From NCBI RefSeq assembly GCF_004342225.1, contig NZ_SMAR01000010.1, forward strand, positions 58,930 through 122,929: 64,000 nt of DNA, in the 5' to 3' direction. Positions 49,584 to 58,760 of the stretch are shown here, in pieces. The position numbers were made by a program, and so were the translations under genes. The notes below the pieces were generated by a model. It worked only from the letters and a program-made list of their open reading frames with translations, did no database searches and had not been told where the DNA came from. Position 1 is the stretch's first letter. Every line of letters starts with the position of its first letter. This stretch comes from Martelella mediterranea (GTDB lineage Bacteria > Pseudomonadota > Alphaproteobacteria > Rhizobiales > Rhizobiaceae).

Positions 49584-49685
49584 AGAGCGCCGAGCATCCA
49601 TTTGAATGCACAAGGGACACTCTAACCTATTGAATCTATGCATCGGCCCGAAAATCGATTCCGATTTTCAGGCCGATTCTGTAGT
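49583..49685 (+). repeat. Full-length copy of the intergenic palindromic repeat family
   Basis: Begins AGAGCGCCGAGCATCCATTT directly at the dnaN stop and ends GGCCGATTCTGTAGT. Same two modules as 41361-41468, with the inverted repeat CCGAAAATCG/CGATTTTCAGG. It fills most of the dnaN-pyrF gap. Confidence 0.85.
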
Positions 49686-49770
49686 CGCTGCTTTCGGGCT
49701 TAAGCTTTCCCTTTTGCCGGTTTTGTGCGACTGAACTGCAAACAGAGGTTTGTGAGAGGGATTGAAAACC

Positions 49771-50469
49771 ATGAATGCGCGTGATCGCCTGATTGTCGGA
49801 CTCGATGTGCCAACGATTGCTGAGGCGACCGCGATGGTCGACCGGCTGGGCGATACAGTCTCCTTCTATAAAATCGGCTATCAGCTTGCCTTTGCGGGCG
49901 GGCTGGAGTTTGCGCGCGAACTTGCCGAAGATGGCAAGCAGGTCTTCCTCGACATGAAGCTGCTGGATATCGACAACACCGTCGCCAAGGGAGTTGAAAA
50001 TATAGCGAAAATGGGCATGTCGATGCTCACCCTTCATGCATATCCGAAGGCCATGCGCGCGGCGGTCAAGGCTGCTGAAGGATCGCCCCTTTGCCTTTTG
50101 GGGGTCACCGTGTTGACTTCGATGGATGATGACGATCTTGCCGATGCTGGTTACGCGACAAGTGCAGTCGATCTGGTTGAAAAGCGCGCGGCTCAGGCTA
50201 TTGAAGCAGGCATGGGCGGTATTGTCTGCTCAGCAGCAGAAGCGAAGCGCGTGCGTGCTATCGCAGGCCCTGAAAAAGCCATTGTAACGCCGGGCATTCG
50301 CCCTTCAGGGTCAGATGCCAATGATCAGAAACGCGTGATGACACCGACTGATGCCATCGTTGCCGGTGCTTCCCACCTAGTTGTGGGCCGGCCCATCCTT
50401 CAGTCATTGGATCCGAAGGTGCAGGCGGAAGCGATCTTGAAGGAAATCAGCGCGGCAACCAGAGCGTAA
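49771..50469 (+). CDS. pyrF: Orotidine 5'-phosphate decarboxylase
   Basis: Last step of UMP synthesis, 232 aa. The TIM-barrel substrate motif IVGLDVP and the catalytic charge network [15 protein letters not shown] are present, as is [17 protein letters not shown] for phosphate binding. I chose ATG 49771 with AGAGGGA upstream; an in-frame TTG at 49762 is possible. Confidence 0.96.
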   Translation: MNARDRLIVGLDVPTIAEATAMVDRLGDTVSFYKIGYQLAFAGGLEFARELAEDGKQVFLDMKLLDIDNTVAKGVENIAKMGMSMLTLHAYPKAMRAAVKAAEGSPLCLLGVTVLTSMDDDDLADAGYATSAVDLVEKRAAQAIEAGMGGIVCSAAEAKRVRAIAGPEKAIVTPGIRPSGSDANDQKRVMTPTDAIVAGASHLVVGRPILQSLDPKVQAEAILKEISAATRA

Positions 50470-50649
50470 ACTCCGAAAAGTTATTTCTTTGTTGTCGATG
50501 CTGTGTCGCGCGGGCCACTTTAGGTGTAAAACTTTCCAAGCGCGCCGCAACAAATCAAACTGCGACGGCGTTTCCACTTCACCTTGATGACTGTTTGGTC
50601 TAAGGGAAACGTGCTATTTTCAGGACTTGGTGATGTTTAGGAGCTTGTC

Positions 50650-51621
50650 ATGACGCTTTCGAATCTTCCCCCGTTGGTCACGGTATTCGGTGGGTCAGGT
50701 TTCGTAGGGCGGTACATCGTGCGTGCGCTGGCGAAGCGCGGTTATCGCATTCGTGTGGCTGTGCGCCGTCCCGATCTCGCCTTTTTCCTGCAGCCGCTTG
50801 GTAATGTCGGCCAGATCACCTTTATGCAGGCCAATCTCCGCTATGAAGATTCGGTTCGTCTGGCCGTCGAAGATGCCGATCACGTCGTGAATTGCGTCGG
50901 CATACTCTTCGAAAGCGGAAAGAATGGCTTTGATGCCGTTCAGGCAAAAGGGGCCCGGTTGGTTGCTGAAGCAGCCCGCGATCAGGGCGCAAGCCTCACG
51001 CAGATTTCTGCGATTGGTGCCGATAAGGACAGTAAATCCGATTATGCCCGCAGCAAGGCTGCTGCCGAGGCCTCCGTTCAGGAAATCATGCCGGATGCTG
51101 TCATTCTGCGTCCCTCGATTGTCTTTGGTCCAGAGGATGACTTCTTTAACAAATTTGCGAAAATGGCACAGATTGCTCCGGCTCTGCCGCTCATTGGTGG
51201 TGGTAAGACTAAGTTTCAGCCGGTTTATGTTGGCGATGTCGCAGAGGTTGCTGCCCGTTCCGTCGAAGGCAAGCTGACGAAAGGCGCGATCTACGAACTT
51301 GGAGGCCGTGATGTCCTCAGTTTTGAAGATTGCCTGCGCAAGGTTCTCAAATTCACTGGTCGCAAGCGCGGTTTTGTTTCGATTCCGTTTGGTGTCGCCT
51401 CGATGATGGGCGGGATTGCCGGTTCTCTGCCGCTGATTACGCCGCCTTTGACTGCGGATCAGGTCAAGCTTCTGAAAAAGGACAATGTCGTGTCCGCAGA
51501 GGCGGTCAGCGAAGGTCGCACGCTGGAAGCGCTTGGCATCACCCCTGTTCAGGTTGATGTCATGCTGCCGACTTATCTTGTCCAGTATCGCCCGCATGGT
51601 CAGTTCAGCCGGATGGCCTGA
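50650..51621 (+). CDS. Complex I NDUFA9-subunit-family protein (extended SDR)
   Basis: NAD(P)-binding atypical short-chain dehydrogenase of 323 aa. The Rossmann motif TVFGGSGFVGRYIVRALAKR, YARSKAAAEASVQEIMPDAV and the C-terminal part match the NDUFA9 family. Eukaryotic NDUFA9 is an accessory subunit of respiratory complex I, and alphaproteobacterial homologues are thought to serve complex I; that role here is inferred. A good TTTAGGAG ribosome site precedes the ATG. Confidence 0.9.
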   Translation: MTLSNLPPLVTVFGGSGFVGRYIVRALAKRGYRIRVAVRRPDLAFFLQPLGNVGQITFMQANLRYEDSVRLAVEDADHVVNCVGILFESGKNGFDAVQAKGARLVAEAARDQGASLTQISAIGADKDSKSDYARSKAAAEASVQEIMPDAVILRPSIVFGPEDDFFNKFAKMAQIAPALPLIGGGKTKFQPVYVGDVAEVAARSVEGKLTKGAIYELGGRDVLSFEDCLRKVLKFTGRKRGFVSIPFGVASMMGGIAGSLPLITPPLTADQVKLLKKDNVVSAEAVSEGRTLEALGITPVQVDVMLPTYLVQYRPHGQFSRMA

Positions 51622-51782
51622 CGTCTGCGGGGAATGCCGTTAGTTTTATAATGCCCGGATACGGGTTTGGTCTTTTTTGTTTGCAAGCTGGAACCCGTCA
51701 CATGGTTTTGGTCTTTACCCTTTATTGAAGGGTAAGGGACATCATAGCTGAACGGTCGCTGATCTTGGGGGATATACTCGCG

Positions 51783-51932
51783 ATGGGTAAATCAATTGCG
51801 CTTCTTTTTGTTGGCGCAGCACTGGTGATAGTGGCAGCCTCACTGGCTGCTCCGGAAACGGTGGCTGCAAGCAAGGGTGGGTGCTCGCCGGCATACGGGA
51901 TTAACCCCTGCGCCACTGCTGCTCTGAACTGA
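51783..51932 (+). CDS. Small exported peptide, unknown function
   Basis: A 49-residue open frame read directly from the sequence: a signal-peptide-like hydrophobic start (MGKSIALLFVGAALVIVAAS, possible cut after LAA or VAA), then a short mature part with two cysteines (GCSPAYGINPC). A GGGGGA ribosome site lies about ten bases upstream. I know no matching family. The two Cys could form a disulphide in the periplasm. Confidence 0.5.
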   Translation: MGKSIALLFVGAALVIVAASLAAPETVAASKGGCSPAYGINPCATAALN

Positions 51933-51987
51933 TTCGATCTTTTTTCAGGTTCTCATGGTTTTGTGAGCCTGCGCATTCCTAAAAATC

Positions 51988-52016
51988 TTGACAAATAGTG
52001 TCGTCTTTAGCAAATA
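51988..52016 (+). promoter_or_regulatory. Candidate promoter of bfd-bfr
   Basis: A perfect TTGACA -35 element (51988-51993) and, after 17 bp, a weak -10 (CAAATA). Its place just before bfd supports it, but the -10 match is poor. Iron control (Irr or Fur) would be expected for these genes; I cannot identify a clear operator. Confidence 0.4.
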
Positions 52017-52051
52017 GAAGGCTGAGGATACGACAGTTAGTGGTTTTGAGA

Positions 52052-52381
52052 ATGCTGGTCTGTAGCTGCAATTTCATCACAAAACAGGAAATCGAAGCGA
52101 CCATTGTCGAGCTGCTCGACGAGGACCGCTGGCAGTTGATCGTTCCTGCGAAGGTTTACCACCGCATGAAGAAGCGGGGGCGCTGCTGTGGCTGCTTTCC
52201 GAATGTCGTCGATATTATTGTCCGCACAACAGAGGCTTATCATCGCGAGAGAGACTCGACCGAAGATCAAATCTGTGATTTCTTGAGCCGCCTCAAAGAG
52301 TTCCACGAACAAAACAGGAGAGCGGATTTTGAAAGGCGACAAAAAAGTAATCGAGCGGCTGAACGAAGCCCTGTTTCTTGA
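52052..52381 (+). CDS. bfd: Bacterioferritin-associated ferredoxin
   Basis: Small [2Fe-2S] protein that reduces bacterioferritin so iron can be released, 109 aa. The cluster cysteines are Cys4 and Cys6 (MLVCSCNF) and Cys45/Cys48 in RCCGCFP, the Bfd pattern with an extra adjacent Cys46. It has a C-terminal extension of about 40 charged residues compared with enteric Bfd (64 aa). The last 53 bases overlap the start of bfr. Confidence 0.85.
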   Translation: MLVCSCNFITKQEIEATIVELLDEDRWQLIVPAKVYHRMKKRGRCCGCFPNVVDIIVRTTEAYHRERDSTEDQICDFLSRLKEFHEQNRRADFERRQKSNRAAERSPVS

Positions 52382-52814
52382 GCTGGGTGCTGTCAATCAG
52401 TACTGGCTGCATTATCGTCTTCTCGAAGACTGGGGGCTGACCAAGCTCGCTTCCAAGGAGCGCGCCGAGTCGATTGAAGAGATGCATCATGCTGACAAGC
52501 TTGTCGACCGGATCATCTTTCTCGAAGGTCACCCCAATCTTCAGACTGTTGCGCCGCTGAGAATCGGTCAGAACGTCAAGGAAGTGCTCGAGGCTGATCT
52601 GGCTGGTGAGCATGAAGCCCGCAATTCCTACAAAGAGTCGCGTGACATTTGTCATGCTGCTGGCGATTACGTCAGCATGAAGCTTTTTGAAGAGCTGATG
52701 ATGGATGAGGAAGGGCACATCGATTTCCTCGAAACCCAGCTCGAACTGTTTGAAACGCTTGGCGAGAAGAAATACGCTCAGCTGAATGCAGGTGCGACCG
52801 ACGAGGCCGAGTAA
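52329..52814 (+). CDS. bfr: Bacterioferritin
   Basis: Heme-containing iron-storage protein forming a 24-mer shell, 161 aa. Ferroxidase residues Glu18 ([11 protein letters not shown]), Glu51 and His54 (EEMHHADK) are present, and Met52 is the heme ligand. The start is TTG at 52329 with AGGAGAG at the right distance, inside the end of bfd. The overlap suggests coupled translation of store and reductase. An intrinsic terminator follows. Confidence 0.94.
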   Translation: MKGDKKVIERLNEALFLELGAVNQYWLHYRLLEDWGLTKLASKERAESIEEMHHADKLVDRIIFLEGHPNLQTVAPLRIGQNVKEVLEADLAGEHEARNSYKESRDICHAAGDYVSMKLFEELMMDEEGHIDFLETQLELFETLGEKKYAQLNAGATDEAE

Positions 52815-52918
52815 CCCTGCCACAATTACAACGACTGTCTGTCATGATTGCTCTGGGGGCGGGTTCTTGAGTCCGAAATCACGCAAGCTTTTGGCATCAG
52901 TCTTTTAGTTGAAGCGAG

Positions 52919-52948
52919 CCCGGACCGGTCCGTCCCGTCCGGGTTTTT
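52919..52948 (+). terminator. Intrinsic terminator downstream of bfr
   Basis: Stem CCCGGAC (52919-52925) with GTCCGGG (52937-52943) and an 11-base loop, then TTTTT. Confidence 0.85.
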
Positions 52949-52953
52949 CTGTT

Positions 52954-53487
52954 TCAGCTGTTGGTTTTTGCCAGATGCCGGAACTCGGTAACAACCTGAT
53001 CGTAAACGGCCCGCTTGAACTCGACGATCAGGCCGGGGATGGCGTCGATGTCGCTCCACTGCCATGCGTCGAATTCCTGCATGTGGCCGTCCGGTGGCGG
53101 GTCGATGGCGATTTCGCTGTCATCGCCTTCGAAGCGGAAGACGAACCACTTCTGTGTTTGCCCGCGATAGAGCCCGCGCAGTCCGATGCCGATCAAGTGC
53201 TCGGGAAGATCATAATTGATCCAGCCGCCTGATTCGCCGATCAGGGTAGCGGTTTTTATACCGGTCTCTTCGTAAAGTTCGCGCTTGGCAGCCTCCAGCG
53301 GTGTTTCACCGGGGTCGATCCCACCCTGGGGCATCTGCCAGAGCTGCGGAGAGCCATCCGACTCAGTATTGCCTTCCGAGAGCCTGCGACCAAGCCAGAC
53401 CTGACCGGATGAATTAAGAACCATCACACCGACATTCGGGCGATAGGGTAGTTCGTGGGCTTTCTTCAAAGAGTTCTTTTCCGGCAT
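52954..53487 (-). CDS. rppH: RNA pyrophosphohydrolase (Nudix)
   Basis: Removes pyrophosphate from the 5' end of triphosphorylated RNA, starting mRNA decay, 177 aa. The Nudix box is complete: [20 protein letters not shown] followed by [12 protein letters not shown] at the N-terminus and the QWSDIDAIP end match RppH. The start at 53487 (MPEKNSLKK) has AAGGAA upstream; the frame runs open 27 codons further. Confidence 0.94.
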   Translation of the reverse strand: MPEKNSLKKAHELPYRPNVGVMVLNSSGQVWLGRRLSEGNTESDGSPQLWQMPQGGIDPGETPLEAAKRELYEETGIKTATLIGESGGWINYDLPEHLIGIGLRGLYRGQTQKWFVFRFEGDDSEIAIDPPPDGHMQEFDAWQWSDIDAIPGLIVEFKRAVYDQVVTEFRHLAKTNS

Positions 53488-53516
53488 CCGGCATTCCTTC
53501 AGACGTGACAGTGCTT

Positions 53517-53593
53517 CTAGTGGTTCGATTCCGGCATTTGGTTCCCTTTTCCGCACGCGCTTATCCAAATGCCGGAATCAAAAGAACCACTAG
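53517..53593. repeat. Long intergenic palindrome A
   Basis: Left arm CTAGTGGTTCGATTCCGGCA (from 53517, continuing TTTGG to 53541) pairs with the right arm 53565-53593, apart from a 4-base insertion in the right arm. The loop is 23 bases. Both ends carry CTAGTGG/CCACTAG, like the neighbouring palindrome B. Confidence 0.8.
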
Positions 53594-53607
53594 CCAAGTC
53601 TATGTTT

Positions 53608-53686
53608 CTAGTGGAATTTTCGAATTTGACGTTTGAAACTATCACTGGCGGCAGGCGGGGTTCAAATGTCAAATTCATTCCACTGG
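53608..53686. repeat. Long intergenic palindrome B
   Basis: Left arm CTAGTGGAATTTTCGAATTT (from 53608, to 53637) pairs with the right arm 53661-53686 (ending ATTCCACTGG), again with a 4-base length difference and a 23-base loop. It shares its outer CTAGTGG and its overall geometry with palindrome A but not the inner sequence. Confidence 0.75.
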
Positions 53687-53725
53687 CTCCTACCACGTCT
53701 GCGGCTTGCGCCAAAGTGCCTCTGA

Positions 53726-55078
53726 TCAGTCTGTGCGGGCCATCAGGCCCGACATGGCGGCTTTAAATCGGGACTGGATCGCTTCGCGCTTGCGGTGCAC
53801 GCCGCCTTCCACCTGTTTTTCGCCGTTGACCCATACGCAGTCCGGCTTTACCTGGCCTGCGAAGATAAAACCGTCGAGCGCTTGATCATTGCTAAGCCAT
53901 GGTGCTGCTGAATTGTCGAGCGACAGCAGGCTGGCGGGCGCGTCTGAGGCAATGCCGGATTGGATGCCCATGGCCTGTGCGCCGCCGGAAACAGCCCCGT
54001 CAAACAGCCTGCGGCCAGTCGTGCCGCCAGCTCTGGCAATGACATTGCGCGCCCGCTCGCCGAGGCGCTGGGCATATTCGAGCTGACGCAGCTCGTCAGA
54101 AAGGCCGATCAGAACGTTGGAGTCTGAACCGACGCCGAAACGGCCGCCAGCTTCCAGAAAGAGGCTCGCCGGGAAAATGCCGTCGCCGAGATTGGCCTCT
54201 GTCACCGGGCAAAGGCCTGCGACCGCGCCGGTTTTCGCAAGCCCCGAGGTTTCAGCCTCTATCATATGGGTGGCGTGGATCAGACACCAGCGTCCATCAA
54301 CGGTGGTGTTTGAAAGCAGCCATTCGACAGGGCGTTGCCCACTGAAAGCAAGGCTGTCCTCTACTTCCTTGGTCTGTTCGGCGATGTGCATGTGCACTGG
54401 TCCGTCCGTCAGCCCTGTGACATATTCAAGCTCGTCTGCGGTGACCGCTCGTAAAGAGTGCGGGGCAATGCCCAGAACCGCGCCTTTCAGCCCGTCAACG
54501 ATTTTTGCCGATGCCTCCATCAACCGGGAAAAGCTGTCACGGTCGTGGATGAAGCGGCGCTGGCCGTCGCTGGGTGGAAGGCCGCCGAAGTTTGAATGGG
54601 CGTAGAAAACCGGCAGAAGCGTCAGGCCAATTCCGGTTTCGGAAGCGGCGGATCCGATACGTTCTGCCATTTCTGCAATGTTGGCGTAGTGACTGCCGTC
54701 TTGATCGTTATGCAGATAGTGAAATTCGCCAACCCGGCAAAAGCCGGCTTCCAGCATTTCCATATAAAGCTGGGCGGCAATCGCTTCGGCTTCTTCTGGT
54801 TCAATGGCAAAGGTGAAGCGGTACATCACTTCACGCCAGCTCCAGAAATTGTCACTTGCCGGGCCGCGTCGTTCGGCAAGCCCCGCCATTGCGCGCTGGA
54901 ATGCGTGCGAATGCAGATTGGACGCTGCAGGCACAATGATCTCGTGCTGCTCGTCAGCAGCCATCGCTTCCGTATCAAAGGTGAGCGTGTCAATCAGGCC
55001 ATTTTCGATTGAAAGACGGGCATTTTGACGCCAGCCTTCCGTAGTGAGAATGTTTCTTGCAAAAATACCGGATGTCAT
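53726..55078 (-). CDS. hutF: Formimidoylglutamate deiminase
   Basis: Amidohydrolase of 450 aa converting N-formimino-L-glutamate to N-formyl-L-glutamate and ammonia. Metal and active-site motifs: SNLHSHAFQRAMAG, HMHIAEQTKEVEDS, LIHATHM and GVGSDSNVLIG. The start at 55078 (MTSGIFARN) has GGAG upstream; a longer frame to 55123 runs into the operator. It is divergent from hutI-H-G-U and shares the palindromic operator with them. Confidence 0.94.
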   Translation of the reverse strand: MTSGIFARNILTTEGWRQNARLSIENGLIDTLTFDTEAMAADEQHEIIVPAASNLHSHAFQRAMAGLAERRGPASDNFWSWREVMYRFTFAIEPEEAEAIAAQLYMEMLEAGFCRVGEFHYLHNDQDGSHYANIAEMAERIGSAASETGIGLTLLPVFYAHSNFGGLPPSDGQRRFIHDRDSFSRLMEASAKIVDGLKGAVLGIAPHSLRAVTADELEYVTGLTDGPVHMHIAEQTKEVEDSLAFSGQRPVEWLLSNTTVDGRWCLIHATHMIEAETSGLAKTGAVAGLCPVTEANLGDGIFPASLFLEAGGRFGVGSDSNVLIGLSDELRQLEYAQRLGERARNVIARAGGTTGRRLFDGAVSGGAQAMGIQSGIASDAPASLLSLDNSAAPWLSNDQALDGFIFAGQVKPDCVWVNGEKQVEGGVHRKREAIQSRFKAAMSGLMARTD

Positions 55079-55121
55079 TTTCAAAGCTCCGCCTCTGATT
55101 TTTATGCTTGCCGCATGTTTC

Positions 55122-55139
55122 ATTATGTATATACATAAT
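55122..55139. promoter_or_regulatory. Candidate HutC operator between hutF and hutI
   Basis: Perfect 18-bp palindrome ATTATGTATATACATAAT. Its core TGTATATACA fits the GT-N-TA-N-AC pattern of HutC-type GntR regulators. It lies 43 bp before the hutF start and 29 bp before the hutI ATG, so one site could repress both directions. Confidence 0.75.
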
Positions 55140-55168
55140 ACCCAATCAAAGACAATAAGGGGATCATA

Positions 55169-56380
55169 ATGGGTTCAGCGCCTCAAACGCTTTTCACGAA
55201 TGCCCTCATTTCAACATTGGTTGACGGTGAGATCACACCTGAAAAGGGGGTTGTTGCCGTCAGCGACGGCGAGATCGTTTATGTCGGAGCAGCTGATATG
55301 CTTCCGGCAGATTATGCTGATTTTCAGCCCTTTGACTGCGGCGGCAGGCTGATCACGCCTGCGCTGATCGATTGCCACACGCACATCGTCTATGGTGGCA
55401 GCCGGGCGAAAGAATTCCAGATGCGTCTCGATGGTGCGTCATACGAGGAGATTGCCCGTGCCGGTGGCGGCATCGTCTCCACAGTTTCGGCGACCAATGC
55501 GCTTAGCGTCGATGAACTGGTGGCCGCGGCGCTTCCGCGCCTTGATGCTCTGATTGCCGAAGGTGTGGCAACTGTTGAGATCAAATCCGGTTATGGCCTT
55601 AATATCGAAGCCGAACTGAACATACTGCGCGCTGCAAAGAAACTAGGCGAGCTGCGCCCCGTACGGATCAAGACAACGTACCTTGCTGCCCATGCGACGC
55701 CTGCTGAATACAAGGGCCGAAACGCAGACTATATGGCCGAGGTCGTTCTGCCGGGGCTCGATGCAGCGCATGCCGAAGGGCTTGTTGATGCCGTGGATGC
55801 CTTCTGCGAGGGAATCGCATTCTCGCCCGATGAGCTGAGGCCACTGTTTGACAAGGCAAAGGCGCTCGGCCTTGCGATCAAACTGCATGCAGAGCAGCTT
55901 TCCAATCTGCATGGCGCTGAAATGGCTGCATCCTATGGTGCACTGTCCTCCGATCATCTTGAATATCTGGATGCAGCAGGTGCAAAGGCCATGGCTGATG
56001 CCGGTTCTGTCGCCGTGCTGCTCCCCGGTGCATTTTATACGCTGAAGGAAACCCAGTTGCCGCCGGTGGCCGCGCTGCGGGACGCAGGCACGAAGATTGC
56101 CCTTGCAACGGATTGTAATCCCGGAACGTCGCCGCTGACATCGCTGCTCTTGACCATGAATATGGGCGCAACGCTTTTCCGACTGACCGTTTCAGAATGC
56201 CTGGCTGGCGTCACTGTTCACGCTGCTGGCGCGCTGGGGCTATCGGAAAAGACGGGAACGCTGGAAGTGGGCAAGGCGGCTGATCTTGCAATCTGGGATG
56301 TCGATCAACCGGCCGAGCTTGTGTATCGCATCGGCTTTAATCCACTTTCGACGCTGATAATCGGCGGTCAGGAGGTCTGA
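55169..56380 (+). CDS. hutI: Imidazolonepropionase
   Basis: Amidohydrolase of 403 aa opening imidazolonepropionate to N-formimino-L-glutamate. The zinc motif [10 protein letters not shown], the substrate region [19 protein letters not shown] and [16 protein letters not shown] are diagnostic. AAGGGG lies eight bases before ATG. It is first in hutI-H-G-U; hutH begins after one base. Confidence 0.95.
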   Translation: MGSAPQTLFTNALISTLVDGEITPEKGVVAVSDGEIVYVGAADMLPADYADFQPFDCGGRLITPALIDCHTHIVYGGSRAKEFQMRLDGASYEEIARAGGGIVSTVSATNALSVDELVAAALPRLDALIAEGVATVEIKSGYGLNIEAELNILRAAKKLGELRPVRIKTTYLAAHATPAEYKGRNADYMAEVVLPGLDAAHAEGLVDAVDAFCEGIAFSPDELRPLFDKAKALGLAIKLHAEQLSNLHGAEMAASYGALSSDHLEYLDAAGAKAMADAGSVAVLLPGAFYTLKETQLPPVAALRDAGTKIALATDCNPGTSPLTSLLLTMNMGATLFRLTVSECLAGVTVHAAGALGLSEKTGTLEVGKAADLAIWDVDQPAELVYRIGFNPLSTLIIGGQEV

Positions 56381-56381
56381 G

Positions 56382-57911
56382 ATGGTACTTGTTTTAAAAC
56401 CCGGTTCAGTGAACCTCTCCGAGCTGGCCGCCGTCTACTGGAATGGCGAAGCGGCAAAGCTGGATCCGGCCTGCGATGGCGCTATCGAAAAGGCGGCTGC
56501 CCGTATTGCCGAAATTGCTGCTGGCAATGCGCCGGTCTATGGCATCAATACCGGTTTCGGCAAACTGGCCTCAATCAGGATTGATGCCGCCGACACAGCC
56601 ACGCTCCAGCGCAATCTGATTCTGTCGCACTGCTGTGGGGTTGGTGCGCCGCTGCCGGATAATGTCGTTCGTCTGATCATGGCACTGAAGCTTGTCTCGC
56701 TCGGGCGTGGTGCTTCCGGTGTCCGGCTGGCGCTTGTTCGCCTGCTTGAGGCTATGCTGGAAAAGGGTGTTACGCCGGTAATCCCGGAAAAAGGCTCTGT
56801 CGGTGCATCAGGGGATCTTGCACCGCTTGCGCATATGGCCGCCGTGATGATGGGCGAGGGCGAAGCTTTTTTCGCAGGTGACCGGCTTTCCGGCGCCGAT
56901 GCATTGAGAAAGGCGGGTCTCACGCCGGTTCAGCTTGCTGCCAAGGAAGGGCTTGCGCTCATCAATGGCACGCAGGTTTCAACTGCGCTGGCGCTGGCCG
57001 GTCTGTTCCGGGCGCATCGTGCTGCCCGTGCAGCGTTGGTCACGGGAGCGCTTTCGACCGATGCGGCGATGGGCTCGCCCGCGCCATTTCACCCGGACAT
57101 TCATACCCTGCGCGGTCATCAGGGGCAGATCGATTCTGCCGCTGCTCTTCGCGGTCTGCTGGATGGTTCGGAAATTCGTGTTTCGCATATTGAGGGCGAT
57201 GAGCGGGTTCAGGATCCTTACTGCATTCGTTGCCAGCCGCAGGTGGACGGCGCTTGCCTTGATCTTTTGCGGCAGGCTGCCCGTACACTCGAAATCGAAG
57301 CCAATGCAGCGACCGATAATCCGCTGGTTCTGTCCGATGACACCGTGGTTTCCGGCGGTAATTTCCACGCAGAACCGGTGGCCTTTGCCGCCGATCAGAT
57401 TGCGATTGCGAACTGTGAGATTGGCGCGATTGCTCAGCGCCGTATCGCGCTTCTGGTTGATCCGGCACTCTCCTTCGGCCTGCCGGCTTTCCTGTCGAAG
57501 AAGCCGGGGCTGAATTCCGGCCTGATGATTGCAGAGGTCACATCCGCTGCCCTGATGAGTGAAAACAAGCAGATGTCTCACCCGGCTTCGGTCGACTCAA
57601 CACCGACCTCAGCCAACCAGGAGGACCATGTGTCCATGGCCTGTCACGGTGCAAGGCGGCTTCTGGGCATGACAGAAAACCTGTTCGCAATCATCGGCAT
57701 CGAGGCGCTTTGCAGCGCACAGGGTGTGGAACTGCGCGCGCCGCTGAAAACCTCGCCGGTTCTGGCGCAGGTGATCGACAGCTTGCGGCAGCGCGTGCCT
57801 GTGCTGGAAGATGATCGCTATATGGCTCAGGACCTTGAAAAGGCCGCAGCGACGGTTCGCAATGGCGTGCTGACAGGTGCTGTCGATCAAAACCTGTTGC
57901 CGGACCTTTAA
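56382..57911 (+). CDS. hutH: Histidine ammonia-lyase
   Basis: Converts histidine to urocanate and ammonia, 509 aa. The self-forming MIO cofactor triad Ala142-Ser143-Gly144 sits in [26 protein letters not shown] and the C-terminal [14 protein letters not shown] are further signatures. A perfect AGGAGG in the end of hutI drives its translation. Confidence 0.97.
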   Translation: MVLVLKPGSVNLSELAAVYWNGEAAKLDPACDGAIEKAAARIAEIAAGNAPVYGINTGFGKLASIRIDAADTATLQRNLILSHCCGVGAPLPDNVVRLIMALKLVSLGRGASGVRLALVRLLEAMLEKGVTPVIPEKGSVGASGDLAPLAHMAAVMMGEGEAFFAGDRLSGADALRKAGLTPVQLAAKEGLALINGTQVSTALALAGLFRAHRAARAALVTGALSTDAAMGSPAPFHPDIHTLRGHQGQIDSAAALRGLLDGSEIRVSHIEGDERVQDPYCIRCQPQVDGACLDLLRQAARTLEIEANAATDNPLVLSDDTVVSGGNFHAEPVAFAADQIAIANCEIGAIAQRRIALLVDPALSFGLPAFLSKKPGLNSGLMIAEVTSAALMSENKQMSHPASVDSTPTSANQEDHVSMACHGARRLLGMTENLFAIIGIEALCSAQGVELRAPLKTSPVLAQVIDSLRQRVPVLEDDRYMAQDLEKAAATVRNGVLTGAVDQNLLPDL

Positions 57912-57927
57912 GACGCAGGAGGAAATC

Positions 57928-58728
57928 ATGGATCCCGTCATCGTTAAACACGGTTCATCGCCCATCGTGCTGGGTTTCCCGCATACTGGCACATATGTGC
58001 CACCGGAGATTGAAGCGCGGCTGAATGACAATGGCCGGCTTCTGGCTGATACGGACTGGTATGTCGATCATCTCTATGACGGCCTTCTGGATAATGCGAC
58101 CACGGTGAAGGCGACTTTCCATCGTTATGTCATTGACGCGAACCGCGACCCTTCCGGTGTCAGCCTTTATCCGGGCCAGAACACGACGGGCCTGGTGCCC
58201 AAAACCGATTTTGATGGCGAGGCGATCTGGAATGAGGGCGACGAACCGTTAGAAGCCGATATTGCTACACGGCTTGAGGCTTTCCACCGGCCATACCATG
58301 CCGCGCTTGCTGCCGAGCTGGAGCGTCTACGCAAGGAACATGGCATTGCCATTCTGTATGACTGCCATTCCATCCGTTCGCATATTTCGTTTCTGTTTGA
58401 AGGCAAACTTCCTGATTTTAACATCGGCACCAATCTGGGTGTGACCTGCGCGCCTGAGTTTGAAGCGGCTGCGGAAAATGTTGTGTCACTGGCAGATGGC
58501 TTCACCCATGCCGTGAATGGCCGCTTCAAGGGGGGCTGGACAACACGGCATTACGGCAAACCGGAAACCGGCATTCACGCAATCCAGATGGAACTCGCGC
58601 AATCCACGCATCTTGCAACCGAAGAACCGCCTTTCGCCTACGACGGTGAGAAAGCTGAAAAACTGCGCGTGCATCTGCAGGATATTCTTGAGCGGATTGA
58701 GCGCCTGTCGTTTTCCGCGCGGATGTAA
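57928..58728 (+). CDS. hutG: N-formylglutamate deformylase
   Basis: Hydrolyses N-formyl-L-glutamate to glutamate and formate, 266 aa, of the N-formylglutamate amidohydrolase family rather than the arginase-like formiminoglutamase also called HutG. Supporting motifs: [28 protein letters not shown] and [30 protein letters not shown] precedes ATG 57928. Together with hutF this defines the five-step pathway. Confidence 0.94.
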   Translation: MDPVIVKHGSSPIVLGFPHTGTYVPPEIEARLNDNGRLLADTDWYVDHLYDGLLDNATTVKATFHRYVIDANRDPSGVSLYPGQNTTGLVPKTDFDGEAIWNEGDEPLEADIATRLEAFHRPYHAALAAELERLRKEHGIAILYDCHSIRSHISFLFEGKLPDFNIGTNLGVTCAPEFEAAAENVVSLADGFTHAVNGRFKGGWTTRHYGKPETGIHAIQMELAQSTHLATEEPPFAYDGEKAEKLRVHLQDILERIERLSFSARM

Positions 58729-58760
58729 AAACAAGCAAAGACAAGAATGAGGGACAAGCT

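Noticed and set aside
53569..53766. Short frames of about 65 codons over the palindromes beside rppH
   Set aside because: They follow the palindrome arms on either strand and have no ribosome site.
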